Assembly: GCA_029968055.1 (NCBI GenBank)
Contig: JASCNX010000002.1
Location: 682,001 to 746,000 of the forward strand
Length of the DNA: 64,000 bases
Direction: 5' to 3'
From: Xenophilus aerolatus
GTDB taxonomy: Bacteria > Pseudomonadota > Gammaproteobacteria > Burkholderiales > Burkholderiaceae_C
The notes under the pieces are model-generated. The model was not told the origin of the DNA and did not search any database. It saw nothing but the letters and a program-made list of their open reading frames with translations. The translations under genes and the position numbers were made by a program. Below are positions 53,861 through 62,205 of the stretch, piece by piece (position 1 is the stretch's first letter; every line of letters begins with the position of its first letter).

Positions 53861-55051
53861 TCACGCGCGGGCGGCGTCGGGTCGATCGTCGGCCGGCGCC
53901 GCGAAGCGCAGGTGGCGTGCCACGTCCTTGAGCGCCAGCACGCGCGCCGCAGCCGCCATCGCTTCGCGACGGCACGATGCCCACACCGACGGCGGCAGCT
54001 GCCAGGCCGCGCGCAGCCCGTCGGGCGTGGGCGGCACGATCTGGAAGCTGCCCGGCGCCCACCGGCGCAGGAAGGCCAGGATCGCTTCGCAGCCCGCACC
54101 GACCAGGACCGCCTTGCCCAGCGCGATCGCCTCGCCCACGATGCCCGACATCTGCTCGTCGTGCAGCCCGGGGTTGTACAGCGCGAGCAGGACGTCGATC
54201 TCGTTCAGCGCATCGAAGTACGCGGCGTTGTCGGTGCCCAGGGCGCGGATGTGCAGCCCCGGCGGGCTGCCGTGCAGGACCCGGGCGCGCGCGGCATGGT
54301 GGGCCGGCATCGCCAGCCGCAGCGCGATGTCCGGCGGCAGCGCCGCGGCGAGCGCCTGCGAGACCACGGCGAAGCCCTTGCGCGCGAGCGGCTCGCCCAT
54401 GAAGCCGAAGCGGATGGGCGAATCGGGCGATGGCGGCGCGCGCAGCGCGTCCAGCCGGTGGCGCGTGGCGTCGGCCAGCGGCGTGAGCAGAGTGGGCGTC
54501 GCCAGGCGCAGGCCGCCGGCCTGGACCTGCCCCGACTCGCTGTAGACGTGCCAGTTCGCCAGGCGGGCGGCCGTTTGCAGCGACCGGCCCATCAGGCCGT
54601 CGAGCCACACGCCGGCCGACGCGTCGGCGGCCCAGAAGCGCGCCGGCATGAGCAGGCCCACCTGCACGCGCAGCGCCGGCATCCGCAGGGCGAGCTGCGC
54701 CAGCGCCGCCAGGTGCAACGGGTAGGCGGTGGGCATCCAGATGCCGTCGAAGGACGGCAGGTCCAGCCCTTCCAGGTCCTGCACGCACAGGGCCAGCCAT
54801 TCGCGCCATTCGGCCTCGGCCGTCGCGCGCGGCACGCCCGCGGATGCGAAGCGCGCATAGCCATGCAGGCGCAGCCGGGGCCGCCAGCGGCAGTGCGTCG
54901 CACCCAGCGCGGCGGGGTCGAAGCCCACGTGCGTGGCGATGTCGAGCGCGATGCCGCCGCGCTCGCGCGCCTGCAGGTCCAGTTCGCGCACGGTCGCGGC
55001 GTTGTGCCCGTAGGGCGACGACAGGCCGGGGTCGACGAGAAGCAGCCTCAA
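53861..55051 (-). CDS. Glycosyltransferase-like protein (GT-B type)
   Basis: The protein is 396 residues from a TTG that overlaps the stop of the upstream glycosyltransferase (TTGA); no ATG is available and the N-terminus RLLLVDPGLSSPYGHN fits a nucleotide-sugar Rossmann start. The C-terminal half has FGFMGEPLARKGFAV, ALGTDNAAYFDALNEIDVLLALYNPG and SGIVGEAIALGKAVLVG, the donor-binding pattern of family 4-like enzymes. It is last in the binding protein-kinase-GT-GT operon and convergent with tpsA. Acceptor unknown. Confidence 0.75.
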   Translation of the reverse strand: MRLLLVDPGLSSPYGHNAATVRELDLQARERGGIALDIATHVGFDPAALGATHCRWRPRLRLHGYARFASAGVPRATAEAEWREWLALCVQDLEGLDLPSFDGIWMPTAYPLHLAALAQLALRMPALRVQVGLLMPARFWAADASAGVWLDGLMGRSLQTAARLANWHVYSESGQVQAGGLRLATPTLLTPLADATRHRLDALRAPPSPDSPIRFGFMGEPLARKGFAVVSQALAAALPPDIALRLAMPAHHAARARVLHGSPPGLHIRALGTDNAAYFDALNEIDVLLALYNPGLHDEQMSGIVGEAIALGKAVLVGAGCEAILAFLRRWAPGSFQIVPPTPDGLRAAWQLPPSVWASCRREAMAAAARVLALKDVARHLRFAAPADDRPDAARA

Positions 55052-55824
55052 CCGCCGAGCCCGAGCGAGCGCGGCAGGTCGCCGCGGTAGTCCTGCGTGC
55101 CCTGGTGCACGAGGCGCGACTGCACGTCCACGAAGACATGCCCGCCGAGCTGCTGCCAGCGGCGGCAGAAGGCGAAATCCTCGCTGAGGTAGCGTCCGTT
55201 GCCCGGCTCGGCCAGGGTGTCGAAGAAGCGCCAGTGCGGCAGGTGCGCGTTGGCGTGGTCGCCGGGATCGGGCGTGTAGCGCAGCTCCGGCATCGCGGCG
55301 GCCAGGCGTTCGAACACCGTGCGCGCGATGAGCATGAAGCCGGTCGGCGCATCGAGCACCTCGACGAAGCCGTCCTCGTCGGCCCGCTGCATGCCGGGCA
55401 GCGGATTGAAGGCGAAACGCGTGTGGCGCGCCGCGAAGTCCTCGCGCGTGCTGCCGGCCGGCAGCGCCTGCGCCAGGCCGCCGGCGGGCCAGCCGTCGGT
55501 CTTGTGCGGATAGACGCCGGCCACCACCTCGCGCCCGGCCAGCAGCAGCCGCAGCGCGGCCTCGGGCTCGAAGCCGATGTCGGCGTCGATCCAGAACAGG
55601 TGGGTCCAGCGCGGGTCGGCCATGAACTCGGCGACCAGGCGATTGCGCGCGCGGGTCACCAGACTGTCGCCGTCGAGGAAGCGGGTCTGCATCGTGAAGC
55701 CGCGGGTCCACGCCAGGTTCACCAGCCCCAGCAGGCTGCGCACGTAGAGCGAGCCGAGCGTGCCGCTGTGGCTCGGCGTGGCGACAAAGGGGCGGATGGC
55801 GCCGAGCGCGGCGGGATCGAGCAT
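55048..55824 (-). CDS. Glycosyltransferase (GT-A type)
   Basis: The protein has 258 residues. The nucleotide-sugar metal site is DAD in HLFWIDADIGFEP, preceded by SLVTRARNRLVAEFMA, and the C-terminal FLSEDFAFCRRW-like segment (LSEDFAFCRRWQQLGG) holds the acceptor-side acidic pair. The start lies 7 bp after the kinase stop. Adjacent paired glycosyltransferases next to a TPS adhesin suggest adhesin or surface polysaccharide glycosylation (inference). Confidence 0.8.
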   Translation of the reverse strand: MLDPAALGAIRPFVATPSHSGTLGSLYVRSLLGLVNLAWTRGFTMQTRFLDGDSLVTRARNRLVAEFMADPRWTHLFWIDADIGFEPEAALRLLLAGREVVAGVYPHKTDGWPAGGLAQALPAGSTREDFAARHTRFAFNPLPGMQRADEDGFVEVLDAPTGFMLIARTVFERLAAAMPELRYTPDPGDHANAHLPHWRFFDTLAEPGNGRYLSEDFAFCRRWQQLGGHVFVDVQSRLVHQGTQDYRGDLPRSLGLGG

Positions 55825-55831
55825 CGCAGCC

Positions 55832-57835
55832 TCAGGCGGCCATGCCCTGCCGGGCCGAGAGCAGGGCGCGCAGCTTGGCGGGCGCGACCGGCTTGGTCAG
55901 CAGCAGCACGCCGCTGTGGCGCAGGCGCTGCAGCATCTCGGGCCCGGTGGCCCCGGAGACGACGACCGCCAGCGCGTCGGGCTGCAGGCGGCGCGCGGCG
56001 TCGATCACCGCCATGCCGTCCTCGTCGCCCGCGAGCTGCAGGTCGCACAGCACGGCGTCGAAGTGCGCGCCGGGCGCGCCCAGGCGTGCGACGGCATCGC
56101 GGCCGGTGGTGGCGCAGTCGGCCCGGCAGTCCCACTGGCGCAACAGCGTGGCGGTGGCTTCGAGCACCGGCCGGTCGTCGTCGACCACCAGGCAGTGCAG
56201 CCCGGCCAGCGCGGCGGCCGGCGCGGGCACCGCCGGTACGGGCCGGGGCACCTCGGCGCGCGCCGCCGGCAGCCGGATCGAGAAGGTGCTGCCCTGCGCC
56301 AGCGCCGAGCGCAGCGCGATGCGGGTGTCGAGCAGCGCGGCGATGCGCGCGCAGATGGCCAGGCCCAGCCCGAAGCCATGCCGCCGGTCGCGCTCGGTGT
56401 TCGCCACCTGGTAGAACTCCTCGAAGATGCGCGCGTGGTGGATCGGCGCGATGCCCACGCCGTTGTCGCGCACCTCGATGCGCACGCCATCGCCGCGGCG
56501 CCGCGCCACCACCAGCACGGTGCCGTCCAGCGGCGCATGGCGGATCGCGTTGCCCACCAGGTTGCCCAGCACGCGCTGCAGCATGGCGGCGTCGCTGCGC
56601 ACCGCCAGGCCGCGGTCGCGCCAGACCACGCGCACGCGCGCCTCGGCGGCCTGCGCGGCATGCTGCGCGGCCAGCGCGTCGAACAGGGCCGACAGCCGCA
56701 GGTCCTCCATCTCGGGCGCGAGCACCTGCGCGTCCAGGCGCGAGATCTCCAGCAGGTCGTCCAGCAGAACGCCCATGAAGGCCGCGCTCTCCTGCAGCCG
56801 CAGCACCGCCGGGCGCTGCGCGTCGGTGGCGGTGGGCAGCAGCCCGTCGATGAACAGGCCCATGGCATGCAGCGGCTGGCGCAGGTCATGGCTGGCGGCG
56901 GCCAGGAAGCGGGCGCGCGACAGGGCGGCCTGCTCGGCCTCGGCCATGCGCATCAGCGCCACGGCGGTGGCTTCGCGCACGCGCTCCTCGCTCGCCTGGC
57001 GGTGCTGCTGCAGGCGCTCCGCCAGGCGGTTGACGTCGCCGGCCAGGGTGGCGAACTCGTGGTGCGGCGCGTGGCCGTCGCGGCCCGCGCGGCCGGGCCG
57101 GCCGACCACGTCGCAGCGCGCGTCGAACTGCCCGGCCTGCAAGGCGGCCACCGTGCGCGACACGCGGCGCAGCGGGCGCGAAATGTCGCGCGCCATGTGC
57201 CGCACCGCGACCCAGGCCGCCAGCAGCGCGAGCAGTGCCAGCCCGATGCCGGCCATGAGGGAGCGCGTGCGCTCCTGCGTGTAGGCCGTGGTGTCGCGGA
57301 AGGCCTGCACCAGGCCGATGGGCGCATCGCCCGCGGCGGTGGTGCCGGCGGGTGCGAAGGCCGCGGCGCGCGAGGCCTCGCGCAGCGTGACCGGGGCCGA
57401 GAAGGTGCGCAGCGCGCCGCCGGTGGCCGGGTTGGCGCCGGCGGCGACGAAGATGCCCGCGCTGTTGCTGATCTCCACGCGCGTGGCCTGGCCGCTGCGC
57501 AAGGCCGCGTTGGCCACGTTCTGCAGCGCGGGCAGGTCGCCGGCGAAGAGGCTCAGGTCCGACATCGCCGCCACCTGCCGCGCGATGGCCTGGCCTTCGG
57601 CGGTGAACATCGCCTCCAGCGTGCTCAGCCGGCTGTGCGTGAACCAGGCCGTGAGCGCGAGCGCGAGTGCGGCGCAGGGCAGCACGCCCAGGCGCACCAG
57701 ATCGCGCTGCAGGCTGCCGCGCACCAGCAGCGGCTGGGGCTGCGGCTGGCCCGCCAGCGGCATCGGCGCGCTGGCCAGGTCGGCGGGCTCCAGCGGGCGC
57801 ATGGCCCCGGCGGGCGGCGCGGGCGCTTCGCTCAT
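55832..57835 (-). CDS. Hybrid histidine kinase with periplasmic sensor and HAMP
   Basis: The protein is 667 residues. Transmembrane segments at about 48-66 and 194-212 flank a periplasmic domain of about 125 residues. A HAMP-like helix follows (MARDISRPLRRVSRTVAAL). The phosphoacceptor is His316 in AASHDLRQPLHAMG. The HATPase has NLVGNAIRHAP and GFGLGLAI. A C-terminal receiver has LVVDDDRPV and Asp598 in VLCDLQLAG. The ATG overlaps the stop of the periplasmic binding-protein gene (ATGA), so the binding protein is the probable signal input. No DNA-binding output is encoded with it. Confidence 0.88.
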   Translation of the reverse strand: MSEAPAPPAGAMRPLEPADLASAPMPLAGQPQPQPLLVRGSLQRDLVRLGVLPCAALALALTAWFTHSRLSTLEAMFTAEGQAIARQVAAMSDLSLFAGDLPALQNVANAALRSGQATRVEISNSAGIFVAAGANPATGGALRTFSAPVTLREASRAAAFAPAGTTAAGDAPIGLVQAFRDTTAYTQERTRSLMAGIGLALLALLAAWVAVRHMARDISRPLRRVSRTVAALQAGQFDARCDVVGRPGRAGRDGHAPHHEFATLAGDVNRLAERLQQHRQASEERVREATAVALMRMAEAEQAALSRARFLAAASHDLRQPLHAMGLFIDGLLPTATDAQRPAVLRLQESAAFMGVLLDDLLEISRLDAQVLAPEMEDLRLSALFDALAAQHAAQAAEARVRVVWRDRGLAVRSDAAMLQRVLGNLVGNAIRHAPLDGTVLVVARRRGDGVRIEVRDNGVGIAPIHHARIFEEFYQVANTERDRRHGFGLGLAICARIAALLDTRIALRSALAQGSTFSIRLPAARAEVPRPVPAVPAPAAALAGLHCLVVDDDRPVLEATATLLRQWDCRADCATTGRDAVARLGAPGAHFDAVLCDLQLAGDEDGMAVIDAARRLQPDALAVVVSGATGPEMLQRLRHSGVLLLTKPVAPAKLRALLSARQGMAA

Positions 57836-58860
57836 CGCGGGGCGGTGACGCGCTGGGCCAGGTCCTGCTCCGGCGGCAGGCGCAGGTTCAGGCCGCGGGC
57901 GACGGTGGCATTCAGGCGCACGCTGGCGGGCGTGGCGCTCTCGACCACGGGCGCCATGGCGCCGGCGCCGGCCAGGCGCGCGCCCATCGCGCGGGCCTGG
58001 CGCGCAAGCTGCGCCGGCGTCGACACGGCGGCGGCCAGCCCGCCCGAGCGCACCATGCCTTCGTTGCTGCCGAACACCGGCAGGCCGGCAGCGGCGCCCG
58101 CGCGCAGCACGGCCAGCGTCGCGGCCTGGTTCTCGCCGATCAGGTCGGGCAGCACGATGAGCGCATCGCTGCGTGGCACCACCGCCCGCAGCGCGGCGCC
58201 GAGCGAGCGCGCGTCGGGGGCGTACTCGACCTGCAGCTGCCAGTCCTGCGCCACGCGCTGGAGCTCGCGCAGCACGGGTTCGGACTCGCCCGTCACCACC
58301 AGGCCCAGCCGGCGCCGGCCCGGCAGCACCGCGTCGATCAGTGCCAGCTGATCGCCCATCGCGGGCTCGCGCAGCAGCACGCCGATCGGGCGTTCGCCGC
58401 GGCGCAGCGCGGGCAGCGGCTTCAGGCCCTCGTACTCCAGCCGGCTGAGCATGGCCAGCAGCAGCGGCTCCTGGCCCGGCCGGTCGAGGGCCGCGCGGGA
58501 CGCGGCAGGGCCCACGGCCACGGTCACGGCGTCGGTGGCCGGTGCGCTTTTGCGGATGCTTCGCGTGCGCACGCCGGCCGTCACGCGGTCCTCGTCGGCC
58601 TGGGCCAGCGCGTCGGGCACCGTGGGGGGCGCATCGGCGCCGGGCGCGATGCGCACCCACTCGACGCGCGGGCCGCCCTCGGTGCCGCGCTGCAGCTCGC
58701 GCACGAACTCGGCGTGGGCCGGTGCATCGTCGGCCGTGAGCACGGTCCAGCCCGCCGCGCCTGCGGGCGCGGCCCACGTGCAGGCGAACAGCGCAGCCGC
58801 GGCGAGCCGCCAGGGGCACGGCAGCGCCCGGCGGGCTGCGGACAGGAGCGGGAAGCGCAT
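57832..58860 (-). CDS. ABC-type periplasmic binding protein serving as kinase co-sensor
   Basis: This 342-residue protein has a signal peptide ending in PAGAAGW. The fold resembles the ABC_sub_bind family (type I periplasmic binding), with PIGVLLREPAMGDQLALIDAV, RRLGLVVTGES and SDALIVLPDLIGENQAATLAVLRAG. No permease or ATPase genes are present. Instead the stop overlaps the ATG of a hybrid kinase, so I infer ligand delivery to the kinase rather than transport. It is the first gene of the operon; a weak copy of the shared motif lies about 100 bp upstream. Confidence 0.75.
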   Translation of the reverse strand: MRFPLLSAARRALPCPWRLAAAALFACTWAAPAGAAGWTVLTADDAPAHAEFVRELQRGTEGGPRVEWVRIAPGADAPPTVPDALAQADEDRVTAGVRTRSIRKSAPATDAVTVAVGPAASRAALDRPGQEPLLLAMLSRLEYEGLKPLPALRRGERPIGVLLREPAMGDQLALIDAVLPGRRRLGLVVTGESEPVLRELQRVAQDWQLQVEYAPDARSLGAALRAVVPRSDALIVLPDLIGENQAATLAVLRAGAAAGLPVFGSNEGMVRSGGLAAAVSTPAQLARQARAMGARLAGAGAMAPVVESATPASVRLNATVARGLNLRLPPEQDLAQRVTAPR

Positions 58861-58959
58861 GGAAGCGGTGGGGTCGGATGCGGGCGGGAAAGGCCGGCTG
58901 CCGGCGAGTTGCCGGCATCGGGTCCGTGCGCACCAATGTACGGAGCACGGCGCCGCAGC

Positions 58960-58980
58960 GCGATAACGCAGAGGGCTTAG
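58960..58980 (-). promoter_or_regulatory. Shared motif, degenerate copy 3 (upstream of the binding protein-kinase-GT operon)
   Basis: On the minus strand the sequence reads CTAAGCC, CTCTGCG, TTATCGC. It matches copies 1 and 2 at 13 of 21 positions each, keeping CTA, CC, T, GC and TTA at the same spacing. It lies 99 bp before the ATG, like copy 2. A separate CTAGGCC half-site is 70 bp further upstream (59050-59056, minus strand). Confidence 0.35.
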
Positions 58981-59071
58981 GCCGCCGCCGCGGCCGCACG
59001 CCGGCCACCGCGCGGCCGCGCGGTGGCGCGCACCCGGCGTATGCCGGATGGCCTAGGCAGCGCAGGCGGGC

Positions 59072-61024
59072 CTAGCGCGCGGCGCCGGCCGCGCGCAGGC
59101 CCGCGACCTGCGCCGCGATCGCCTGGCGCAGCGCGCGCGGCGACACCGGCTTGTAGAGCACCGTCACGCCGGCGGCGGCCACCTCGCGCAGGCGGTCGGG
59201 CTTGGTCTCGCCGGTGACCAGCAGGCGCGCCGTGTGCGGCCCGATGCCGTGCGGGTGCCGCTCGAGCGCGGCCAGCACGTCCAGGCCGTTGTCGCCGCCC
59301 TGCAGCAGCAGGTCGCTCACCACCACGTCGGGCGGGGCGGCCCACTGGTCGGCCAGCGACAGGGCTTCGGCCCGGTTCTGCGCGGCCAGCACCTGCGCAC
59401 CCCACTGGCCCAGCACGACCTGCAGGCCTTCGAGGATGGTGCGCTCGTCGTCGATCACCATCACCCGCAGTCCGTCGAAGCGGATGTCTTCCTCGGCCGC
59501 CGCGGCCGCCGGCACCGGCACCGGCGTCTCGGGGGCCGGCACGGTGCGCACCGTGATGCTCACGCAGGTGCCCCGGCCGGGCCGTGAGCGCAGTTCGACG
59601 CGCGTGTTGAGCAGGCCCGCCAGGCGCTGCACCGTGGCCAGGCCCAGCCCCATGCCGCGGGTGCCGCGCGCGGCCTGCGTGCGCTGCGGGTCGACCTGGT
59701 AGAACTCCTCGAACACCTTCGCCTGGTGCTGCGGCGCGATGCCCACGCCCGTGTCCCACACGTCGATGCGCGCCGAGCGCCCGCGCCGCCGCACGCCCAC
59801 CAGCACGCCGCCTTCGAGGGTGTGGCGCAGCGAGTTCGACACCAGGTTGGACAGCACGCGCGAGAGCATCACGTAGTCGCTGCGCACCCACAGCTCGGTC
59901 TTGCGCACCACCAGCCGCAGGTCCTGCTGCTCGGCCACGGGGCGGAAGTTGCGGCTGATCTCGTCGAGCAGGCCGTCCAGCGGGAAGTCCACCCACTGCG
60001 GCTGCAGCACGCCCGCATCGAGCTGCGAGAGGTTGAGCAGCTCCGAGAACAGCCGGTCGAGCGAATCGACGCATTCGCGGATGTGCGCAATGCGCTGCAG
60101 CCGCACCGGGTCGTGCTCGCCGTTGGCCAGCCCGTCGGAGAACAGCGTCAGCGCATGCAGCGGCTGGCGCAGGTCGTGGCTGGCGGCCGCCAGCAGGCGC
60201 GTCTTGGCCTGGCTTGCCACCTCGAGCTGCTGGTTCTTGCGCGCCAGCTCGGCCGTGGCGACCTCGATGCGGCTTTGCAGCAGCCGCTGGCTCTCGGCCA
60301 GGGCACTGGCCGCCTGGTTGAAGCCGGCCTGCAGGTGCCGCACCTCGGCCGTGCCTTCCACCGGCACCTGCGCCTCCTCGCCGGCACCCAGCCGGTCGAC
60401 GGCTTCGCCCAGGCGGCGGATCGGCGCACTGATGCGCCGCGCCGCCCAGGCGCCCGCCAGCACCACGCCCAGCAGGCTGGCGCCCAGCACCAGCAGGACG
60501 TTGAACCACACGGTGTTCCTCGCACTGCGCACCGCGGCCAGGCTCATCTCCACCATCACCTTGCCACTGGGCTGCCCGTCGTCGGCCGCGACCGGCACCA
60601 CCACCTGCACGCCCTCGCTGCGCTGGCGGTCGAGGGTCTCGGCGTTGGCCACGATCTCGCCGTCCTCCGACCACACCTGCACCTGCTGCACATGGGGCTG
60701 GAAGGTGCCCGACTGCGCGATCCGCAGCAGCGCGCGACGGTCCATGTGGGCCAGCGGCGACTGGGCCGCCGTGGCGATCTGCAGCGCCACGGTCTGGGCG
60801 TTGGCGCGCATCAGGTCGTTGACGCCGGCGAGGTACTGGCGCGTCAGCACCGCGATCGTGCCGAGCATCGCCAGCGCGGCCGGCAGCACCGCCAGCAGCA
60901 CCAGCTGCTGTACCAGCGACAGCCGGCCGAGGCGCCCGCCCAGGCTGCGCGCAGCGCGCCGCGCCCGGGTGGGCGCGACGGCTGCGGCCGCCGCGGGGGG
61001 TGCGGTCTCCAGCGAATCGCTCAT
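59072..61024 (-). CDS. Hybrid histidine kinase with periplasmic sensor and HAMP
   Basis: The protein has 650 residues. Transmembrane segments at about 38-62 and 172-194 enclose a periplasmic domain of about 110 residues. A HAMP helix (RRISAPIRRLGEAVDRL) and a coiled coil lead to the phosphoacceptor His283 in AASHDLRQPLHALT. The HATPase has NLVSNSLRHT and GMGLGLATV. The receiver has MVIDDERTI and Asp571 in VVVSDLLLQGG. The gene is divergent from two PhnD-type binding proteins, which are the likely periplasmic partners. A 107-bp AT-rich gap holds the shared promoter region. Confidence 0.88.
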   Translation of the reverse strand: MSDSLETAPPAAAAAVAPTRARRAARSLGGRLGRLSLVQQLVLLAVLPAALAMLGTIAVLTRQYLAGVNDLMRANAQTVALQIATAAQSPLAHMDRRALLRIAQSGTFQPHVQQVQVWSEDGEIVANAETLDRQRSEGVQVVVPVAADDGQPSGKVMVEMSLAAVRSARNTVWFNVLLVLGASLLGVVLAGAWAARRISAPIRRLGEAVDRLGAGEEAQVPVEGTAEVRHLQAGFNQAASALAESQRLLQSRIEVATAELARKNQQLEVASQAKTRLLAAASHDLRQPLHALTLFSDGLANGEHDPVRLQRIAHIRECVDSLDRLFSELLNLSQLDAGVLQPQWVDFPLDGLLDEISRNFRPVAEQQDLRLVVRKTELWVRSDYVMLSRVLSNLVSNSLRHTLEGGVLVGVRRRGRSARIDVWDTGVGIAPQHQAKVFEEFYQVDPQRTQAARGTRGMGLGLATVQRLAGLLNTRVELRSRPGRGTCVSITVRTVPAPETPVPVPAAAAAEEDIRFDGLRVMVIDDERTILEGLQVVLGQWGAQVLAAQNRAEALSLADQWAAPPDVVVSDLLLQGGDNGLDVLAALERHPHGIGPHTARLLVTGETKPDRLREVAAAGVTVLYKPVSPRALRQAIAAQVAGLRAAGAAR

Positions 61025-61131
61025 TGGAAAAACTTCACAAAATCGCCGTGTTTTATGGTTTCTAATTGTGTGCCCCGGCTTCCGGCGTTGACCAGTCAGC
61101 CGCTTGGCCGACGCCCCGGGCCTTTCCGACC
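61025..61131. promoter_or_regulatory. AT-rich divergent promoter region between kinase and PhnD-like genes
   Basis: The first 55 bases contain TTGGAAAAACTTCACAAAATCG and ATGGTTTCTAATTGTG-like stretches, unusually AT-rich for this genome. No -35/-10 pair with ideal spacing is clear on either strand, and the shared CTAG-TTAGGCC motif is absent. Confidence 0.35.
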
Positions 61132-62205
61132 ATGCGCCCTCACGCCGCCTCCCCCCTGCCCAGCCTGCGCCTGCAGGCCTCGAACGCGACCCGCTGGCCG
61201 CGGGGTTGGGCGCTGCTGCGGCGCTGCATGGTCGCGGTGCTGGCGCTTGCGCTGCCGCTGGCGGCGGCGGCCCAGCCGGCGGGCGTGCCCGTGCGCTTCG
61301 GCATTCTGCCGCTGGGCGGTGCCTTCGAGTCGCGCAACGACTGGGATCCGCTGCTGGCCGATCTCAGCAAGGCGATCGGGCGGCCCGTGGCCGTGCTCTC
61401 CGTCACCTCCTACGACGCGCTGGAGCAGGCCATCCAGCGCAACGAGGTCGACATGGCCTTCCTGTCGGGAAAGATGGCGCTGGACGCCGTCACGCTGCGC
61501 CAGATGAAGGTGGTGGCCCAGGTCACGCGGCACGACGGCCTGCCCGGCTACCGGGCGCTGCTGCTGGCGCGCAAGGGCGGCCCCATCGCCTCGCTCGATG
61601 CGGTGCTGGCCGACCCCGACCGCTGGCGCCTCGCGCGCGGCGAGTCGCGCTCGGTGTCGGGCTTCATCGTGCCGCAGCTGCAGCTCTTCCTGCCCAACCG
61701 CATCGTCATGGAGACGCGCTTTCGCAGCGAGGTGGTCGGCACCCACCAGATGACCGCACTCGCGGTGGCCAACGGCGAGGCCGACGTGGCCACCAACAAC
61801 ACCGCCGACTTCGAGCGCTTCAAGCTGCAGTTTCCGGCCGAGGCGGCGCGCCTGCAGGTGATCTGGGAGTCGGAGCTGATCCCGCACGCGCAGATCGTCG
61901 TGCGCCGCGACTACGCGCCGGACTTCCAGCAGCGCGTGCAGGGCTTCCTCACCGGTTACGCCAAGGCCAAGGGCCCCAAGGGCGATGCCGAGCGTGCGGT
62001 GCTCAAGTCGCTGCACGACCTGGCGGGCTTCCTGCCGGCCGACAACACCTCGCTGGTGCCGGCCGCCAAGCTGGCCTACCAGCTGGCGCGGCAGAACGCA
62101 TTGACGGGCCAGTTCGTCAACGAGCCGGCGCGCCAGGCGCGCCTGCAGCGCATCGAGAGCACCTACGCGGACCAACTGGCCGTATTGCGCGACAGCGCGC
62201 CATGA
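61132..62205 (+). CDS. PhnD/SsuA/TauA-type periplasmic binding protein, copy 1
   Basis: This 357-residue protein has a signal peptide ending in AAAAQPAG. The type II binding fold shows VRFGILPLGGAFESR, TSYDALEQAI, VDMAFLSGKMAL and ESRSVSGFIVPQLQLFLP. It is related to phosphonate-type binding proteins, but no permease or ATPase follows. The stop overlaps the start of a paralogue (ATGA). Divergence from a hybrid kinase suggests a sensory role, as in other binding protein-kinase systems. The ligand is unknown. Confidence 0.85.
   Translation: MRPHAASPLPSLRLQASNATRWPRGWALLRRCMVAVLALALPLAAAAQPAGVPVRFGILPLGGAFESRNDWDPLLADLSKAIGRPVAVLSVTSYDALEQAIQRNEVDMAFLSGKMALDAVTLRQMKVVAQVTRHDGLPGYRALLLARKGGPIASLDAVLADPDRWRLARGESRSVSGFIVPQLQLFLPNRIVMETRFRSEVVGTHQMTALAVANGEADVATNNTADFERFKLQFPAEAARLQVIWESELIPHAQIVVRRDYAPDFQQRVQGFLTGYAKAKGPKGDAERAVLKSLHDLAGFLPADNTSLVPAAKLAYQLARQNALTGQFVNEPARQARLQRIESTYADQLAVLRDSAP

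Noticed and set aside
48288-54545. 2085-codon plus-strand frame overlapping tpsA and the glycosyltransferase region
   Set aside because: It is the +2 shadow of tpsA, rich in Arg and Gly, has no signal peptide or recognised motif, and runs into an oppositely coded gene.
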